Source: Thermosulfurimonas sp. (GTDB lineage Bacteria; Desulfobacterota; Thermodesulfobacteria; Thermodesulfobacteriales; Thermodesulfobacteriaceae). From it: a stretch of 8,829 nucleotides of DNA. The stretch covers positions 1 to 8,829 of the forward strand of contig WFPH01000157.1 of NCBI GenBank assembly GCA_015487645.1, written 5' to 3'. Positions 6,344-8,829 of the stretch are shown here, one piece after another; the stretch's first letter is position 1, and each line of letters begins with the position of its first letter. A program made the translations under genes and the position numbers. Below the pieces are notes generated by a model that did not search any database, was not told the origin of the DNA, and saw only the letters and a list, made by a program, of their open reading frames with translations.

Positions 6344-7067
6344 ACTTCTCGTCCGACGTTTCCGTCGGGCCTTAAGGACTTACGAGGAAAAGGCTCTGGT
6401 GCAGCGCAGGCTGGCCGAAAAATTGCTCTCGGCGGTGCTGGAGGTCGGCCGAAGGTGGCCCCGTATCCTCGAGATCGGATGCGGGACGGGATTTTTCACC
6501 AGGGAAGCTTCCCGGAGGCTCGATCATGAGAGGTATCTGACCTGCGATCTGGTTCCGGACTTTGCTTGCTTCGTGCAACCCCTGGGGGTGGGCTTCGTGG
6601 TGGCCGATGGTGAAAGCCCAGCCTGGGCGAGGGGGCTTTTCGATCTGGTGGTGGCCAACGCCGTGTTGCAATGGTTTCGCCGTCCGAAAGAGGCCTTCTC
6701 GGCCCTGGCCGAGAAGGTGGCTCCCGGAGGCCTTCTGGCCTTCTCTTCCTTCGGACCGGAGACCATGCGGGAGCTGCCTCGTAAAGGGCTTCCCCCGGGG
6801 CTCCTCTCTCTAGAAGATCTTCTGGCGCTACGGCCCAGGGGCTTCCGGGCCCTCAGGGCTGAAAGAGCTTGTGAGACCCTCTATTTTGAATCTCCTCTTT
6901 CGGTGTTAAAACATGTGCGGGAGACCGGGGCCCTAGGGTGGCTCCCGGCGGAGGGCTCCTTAATGGAGATTCGGCGGTGGATTAGGGCCTATGAGAAAGA
7001 GCGGACGGCTAAGGGTTATCCTTTGACCTTCGAGACTATTCTTATCCTATGGCAGAAGGCCGCCTGA
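6333..7067 (+). CDS. bioC: Malonyl-[acyl-carrier protein] O-methyltransferase
   Basis: SAM-dependent methyltransferase of 244 aa that caps the free carboxyl of malonyl-ACP, letting fatty-acid synthesis treat it as a primer and elongate it to pimeloyl-ACP methyl ester. The BioC N-terminal pattern (FRRALRTYEEKALVQ, 10-24) is followed by SAM motif I LEIGCGTGFF at 46-55, an acidic residue in CDLVPDF, the BioC-type FDLVVANAVLQWF block, and the hallmark PGGLLAFSSFGPET, which separates BioC from general class-I methyltransferases. The ATG at 6333 lies 11 nt inside bioG and has no Shine-Dalgarno before it, so translation probably depends on ribosomes ending bioG. Its last 19 nt overlap bioD. Confidence 0.93.
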   Translation: MSRELLVRRFRRALRTYEEKALVQRRLAEKLLSAVLEVGRRWPRILEIGCGTGFFTREASRRLDHERYLTCDLVPDFACFVQPLGVGFVVADGESPAWARGLFDLVVANAVLQWFRRPKEAFSALAEKVAPGGLLAFSSFGPETMRELPRKGLPPGLLSLEDLLALRPRGFRALRAERACETLYFESPLSVLKHVRETGALGWLPAEGSLMEIRRWIRAYEKERTAKGYPLTFETILILWQKAA

Positions 7068-7741
7068 TCTTTATCACCGGTACGGATACCGGCGTGGGTA
7101 AGAGCTACGCCACGGGACTTTTGGCCCGGGCCTATCTCGAACTCGGGGTGGAGGTCATCACGGCCAAACCGGTTCAGACCGGCACCCACGAACCAGAGGA
7201 TATCCTGATTCACCGACGGCTGATGGGGCTTTCCCCGGATCCTCCAGAACTCCTGGATCTCACCTGTCCCTATATCTTCGAGTATCCTGCGGCCCCGGCT
7301 ACAGCTGCCGAAAGGGAAGGGAAGACCATCGATCTCAGCCATATCCTCTCGACCCTGCGGGAACTTGTCCGCCGCTACGAGATCGTCCTGGTGGAGGGGG
7401 CCGGCGGGCTCTTTGTGCCTCTCACTCCAGAGTACACTCTGCTTGACCTCATGAGCCTTACCCTGGCCCCGGTGGTGGTGGTCTCCGCAGCCCGCCTGGG
7501 GACCATCAACCACACCGTACTCACGCTGGAAGCTCTGAAGGCCCGAAGCCTCTACGTGGCGGCCCTGGTCTACAACTACTATTTCGCCTCCGACGAATGG
7601 CTGGCCCGGAAAAGTCTGGAAGACATCCAGAGACTGGCCGGACCAAACGCGGTCGTTCATCTGAAGGATCTCTCCCGAGGTTTGACCGACCTTTCGGAGA
7701 TCAAGGCCTTTCTTAAGTCCACGGTGGGTCTTAGGCCCTAA
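7049..7741 (+). CDS. bioD: ATP-dependent dethiobiotin synthetase
   Basis: P-loop enzyme of 230 aa that closes the ureido ring of dethiobiotin from 7,8-diaminononanoate, CO2 and ATP. The N terminus carries the BioD Walker A FITGTDTGVGKS with K18, then AKPVQTG at 39-45 with K40 and T44, the VEGAGGLFVPL block with the conserved acidic residue, and ARLGTINHTVLTLEAL, a BioD signature. Size is usual. The ATG at 7049 must be the start because no other start codon lies between it and the P-loop; it overlaps bioC by 19 nt and has no visible Shine-Dalgarno, again suggesting coupled translation. Its stop (7739-7741) lies inside the end of bioB on the other strand. Confidence 0.95.
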   Translation: MAEGRLIFITGTDTGVGKSYATGLLARAYLELGVEVITAKPVQTGTHEPEDILIHRRLMGLSPDPPELLDLTCPYIFEYPAAPATAAEREGKTIDLSHILSTLRELVRRYEIVLVEGAGGLFVPLTPEYTLLDLMSLTLAPVVVVSAARLGTINHTVLTLEALKARSLYVAALVYNYYFASDEWLARKSLEDIQRLAGPNAVVHLKDLSRGLTDLSEIKAFLKSTVGLRP

Positions 7742-8675
7742 GTCCCGAGGTGTAGCCCAGGTCTTCTATCATCTGGCGATCGTCGGAGAGATTCCGTCCC
7801 CGGGTGGTGAGGTAGTTTCCCACCATGAGGGCGTTGGCCGGAAAGAGACTTAGGGCCTGGAGGTCACGCAGGTTGTATTCCCGGCCTCCGCAGACCCGTA
7901 TCTCGGCCTGCGGTAGGATAAACCGGAGGACCGTTAGAATGGCTAGGCACTTAAAGGGGGTGAGATAGCGGGCATTTTCCAGAGGAGTGCCGGGGATGGG
8001 ATGGAGAAAGTTCACCGGGACGGAGTCTGCGGCCAGGGCGGAAAGGGTTTCGGCCAGGGAGATAATCTCCTCTGGACCTTCGCCCAGCCCGAAGATCCCC
8101 CCGCAGCAAAGAGAGAGCCCCACCCGTTTGGCCCTCCGGGCCGTTTCCAGGCGGTCCCGCCAGGCCTGAGTGGTACAGATCGTGGGGTAAAAACTCTCCG
8201 CGGTCTCCAGGTTGTGGTGATAGCGGCTTAGCCCGGCCTCCTTGAGGCTTATGAGCTCTTCCTCGCCGAGCTGTCCCAGCGAGGCACAGAGCTTGAGTTC
8301 GGGGAACTCCCGCCGACACCGGTGGAGGACCTCGCACAGGCGATCGAGTTCCTGGCGGGTAAGACGTATGCCACTCACCACGAAGCTGAAACGGTCCACC
8401 CCGGCCCGGGCCGCGGCCTCCGCGGCGGCCAGCAATTCGTCTTCGGGGAGGAGCGGGTATTCCGGAGCGCCGGTACGGTAACGGGCCGACTGTGCGCAAA
8501 ACTTGCAATCCGAGGGACATCGACCGCTTTTGGCGTTCACGATGGCGCAGGTTTCGACCCTTTTTCCGAAATATGTTTCCCGGATCCGTCGGGCCTCCTC
8601 AAGATAAGGCCAGAGTTCCCGTTCCCCGGAAAGGATCTCTTTGAGGACCTCTCTGGTGAGTTGCTCCATTTCCAA
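7731..8675 (-). CDS. bioB: Biotin synthase (radical SAM), Cys97-lacking type
   Basis: Radical SAM enzyme of 314 aa that inserts sulfur into dethiobiotin, the last step to biotin. The [4Fe-4S]-SAM motif is GRCPSDCKFCAQS with C53, C57 and C60. BioB blocks follow: LCASLGQL (C130), RYHHNLET (151-158), ICTTQ (C167), LCCGGIFGLGE (C190, C191), HPIPGTPLE (225-233), IRVCGGRE with R260, and a final GNYLTTRG. Against E. coli BioB as I recall it, the ligands C128, C188 and R260 of the [2Fe-2S] cluster have counterparts, but the C97 position is S97 (RFSFVVSG), while C167 is extra. This matches the form found in anaerobes, for which an auxiliary 4Fe-5S cluster has been reported. The start is TTG at 8675 or, more likely, ATG at 8669 two codons later; neither has a good Shine-Dalgarno. 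The 3' end overlaps bioD by 11 nt tail to tail. Confidence 0.95.
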   Translation of the reverse strand: MEMEQLTREVLKEILSGERELWPYLEEARRIRETYFGKRVETCAIVNAKSGRCPSDCKFCAQSARYRTGAPEYPLLPEDELLAAAEAAARAGVDRFSFVVSGIRLTRQELDRLCEVLHRCRREFPELKLCASLGQLGEEELISLKEAGLSRYHHNLETAESFYPTICTTQAWRDRLETARRAKRVGLSLCCGGIFGLGEGPEEIISLAETLSALAADSVPVNFLHPIPGTPLENARYLTPFKCLAILTVLRFILPQAEIRVCGGREYNLRDLQALSLFPANALMVGNYLTTRGRNLSDDRQMIEDLGYTSGLRA

Positions 8676-8680
8676 ATGAA

Positions 8681-8712
8681 AAAAACCGGGCGGAATCTTA
8701 CGCCCGGTTTTT
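8681..8712. terminator. Bidirectional intrinsic terminator between bioB start and the PEP synthase-like gene
   Basis: A perfect 12-bp inverted repeat (AAAAACCGGGCG at 8681-8692 and its complement at 8701-8712) encloses an 8-nt loop. Reading minus, the stem is followed by seven T (8685-8679), a strong intrinsic terminator for the PEP synthase-like gene ending at 8735. Reading plus, five T follow, so it may also stop transcripts coming through bioB from the bioAFGCD operon. The U-tract ends only 9 nt before the bioB ATG at 8669, which leaves almost no room for a separate bioB promoter. Confidence 0.85.
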
Positions 8713-8723
8713 AAAAGTTTCTA
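8695..8723 (-). promoter_or_regulatory. Weak candidate promoter for bioB, inside the terminator
   Basis: On the minus strand TAGAAA (8723-8718) and TAAGAT (8700-8695) are 17 nt apart, each 4 of 6 to the sigma-70 consensus. The -10 would occupy the loop of the terminator hairpin and the RNA would start near 8688, in the second arm, so bioB mRNA would escape the full hairpin. This is a low-confidence fit, offered because bioB needs a promoter and the gap offers few alternatives. Confidence 0.2.
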
Positions 8724-8734
8724 AGAGTGAAAGT

Positions 8735-8829
8735 TTATTTCGGCTTTACGCCTAGCTCCTTTTCCTTCTCGGCTACCAGAAGTCGCGTGCGCACCACGGT
8801 ATCCGGAGTAAGACTCATGGAGTCTATAC
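8735..8829 (-). CDS. C-terminal end of a phosphoenolpyruvate synthase-like protein (partial)
   Basis: A minus-strand reading frame runs in from the right window edge and ends with TAA at 8735-8737. Its last 30 residues begin IDSMSLTPDTVVRTR and end EKELGVKPK. The IDS(M/I)SL-PD-VV pattern is what I recall from the extreme C terminus of phosphoenolpyruvate synthase (PpsA; pyruvate, water dikinase), the enzyme that makes PEP from pyruvate and ATP for gluconeogenesis. Only this tail is visible, so no catalytic residue can be checked; pyruvate-phosphate dikinase is a less likely alternative. The frame is followed after 22 nt by the terminator hairpin, which suits a real gene end. Confidence 0.6.
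   Translation of the reverse strand, partial: IDSMSLTPDTVVRTRLLVAEKEKELGVKPK

Noticed and set aside
7016..7660. A 214-codon minus-strand open frame antisense to bioD
   Set aside because: bioD motifs are unambiguous on the other strand; the frame shows no recognisable domain.
7951..8520. A 189-codon minus-strand frame inside bioB
   Set aside because: Shifted-frame shadow of bioB with Arg/Gly/Pro-rich composition.

Overview
The window is a dense, mostly plus-strand stretch of bacterial chromosome with roughly 58-60% G+C by eye. It carries no mobile element, tRNA, rRNA or CRISPR array. The content points to an anaerobic, possibly thermophilic bacterium: a molybdate/tungstate uptake system, two radical-SAM enzymes, a PEP synthase end, and a biotin synthase of the type seen in anaerobes. 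A deep-branching Desulfobacterota / Thermodesulfobacteria-like host is a guess from overall protein character, not shown by the sequence.

Layout. (1) 2-2168: an oxyanion (molybdate/tungstate) ABC transporter permease whose 5' end lies outside the window, its ATPase, and a single-domain ModE-like winged-helix regulator, joined by 4-nt ATGA overlaps. (2) 2177-3100: a YhcC/TIGR01212-type radical SAM protein of unknown function, 8 nt downstream. (3) 3145-7741: a complete biotin operon in the order bioA-bioF-bioG-bioC-bioD, with an 11-nt gap between bioA and bioF and then overlaps of 10, 11 and 19 nt. (4) 7731-8675, minus strand: bioB, converging on bioD with an 11-nt overlap of the two gene ends. 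(5) A perfect 12-bp stem terminator at 8681-8712. (6) The last 30 codons of a minus-strand gene that looks like phosphoenolpyruvate synthase.

How the genes work together. BioC methylates malonyl-ACP so that fatty-acid synthesis can build pimeloyl-ACP methyl ester. BioG, a BioH-type esterase of the BioG family, removes the methyl group. BioF, BioA, BioD and BioB then make KAPA, DAPA, dethiobiotin and biotin. The window therefore holds the whole dedicated pathway from malonyl-ACP; no birA, bioW or bioZ is seen.

I found no wholly new system. The points most worth a second look are a BioB that lacks the Cys97 ligand of the classical [2Fe-2S] enzyme and has an alternative Cys set; an 80-bp AT-rich island inside bioA; a terminator placed almost on top of the bioB start codon, with a possible promoter in its loop; and a bioD/bioB tail overlap that predicts full-length antisense RNA over bioB.
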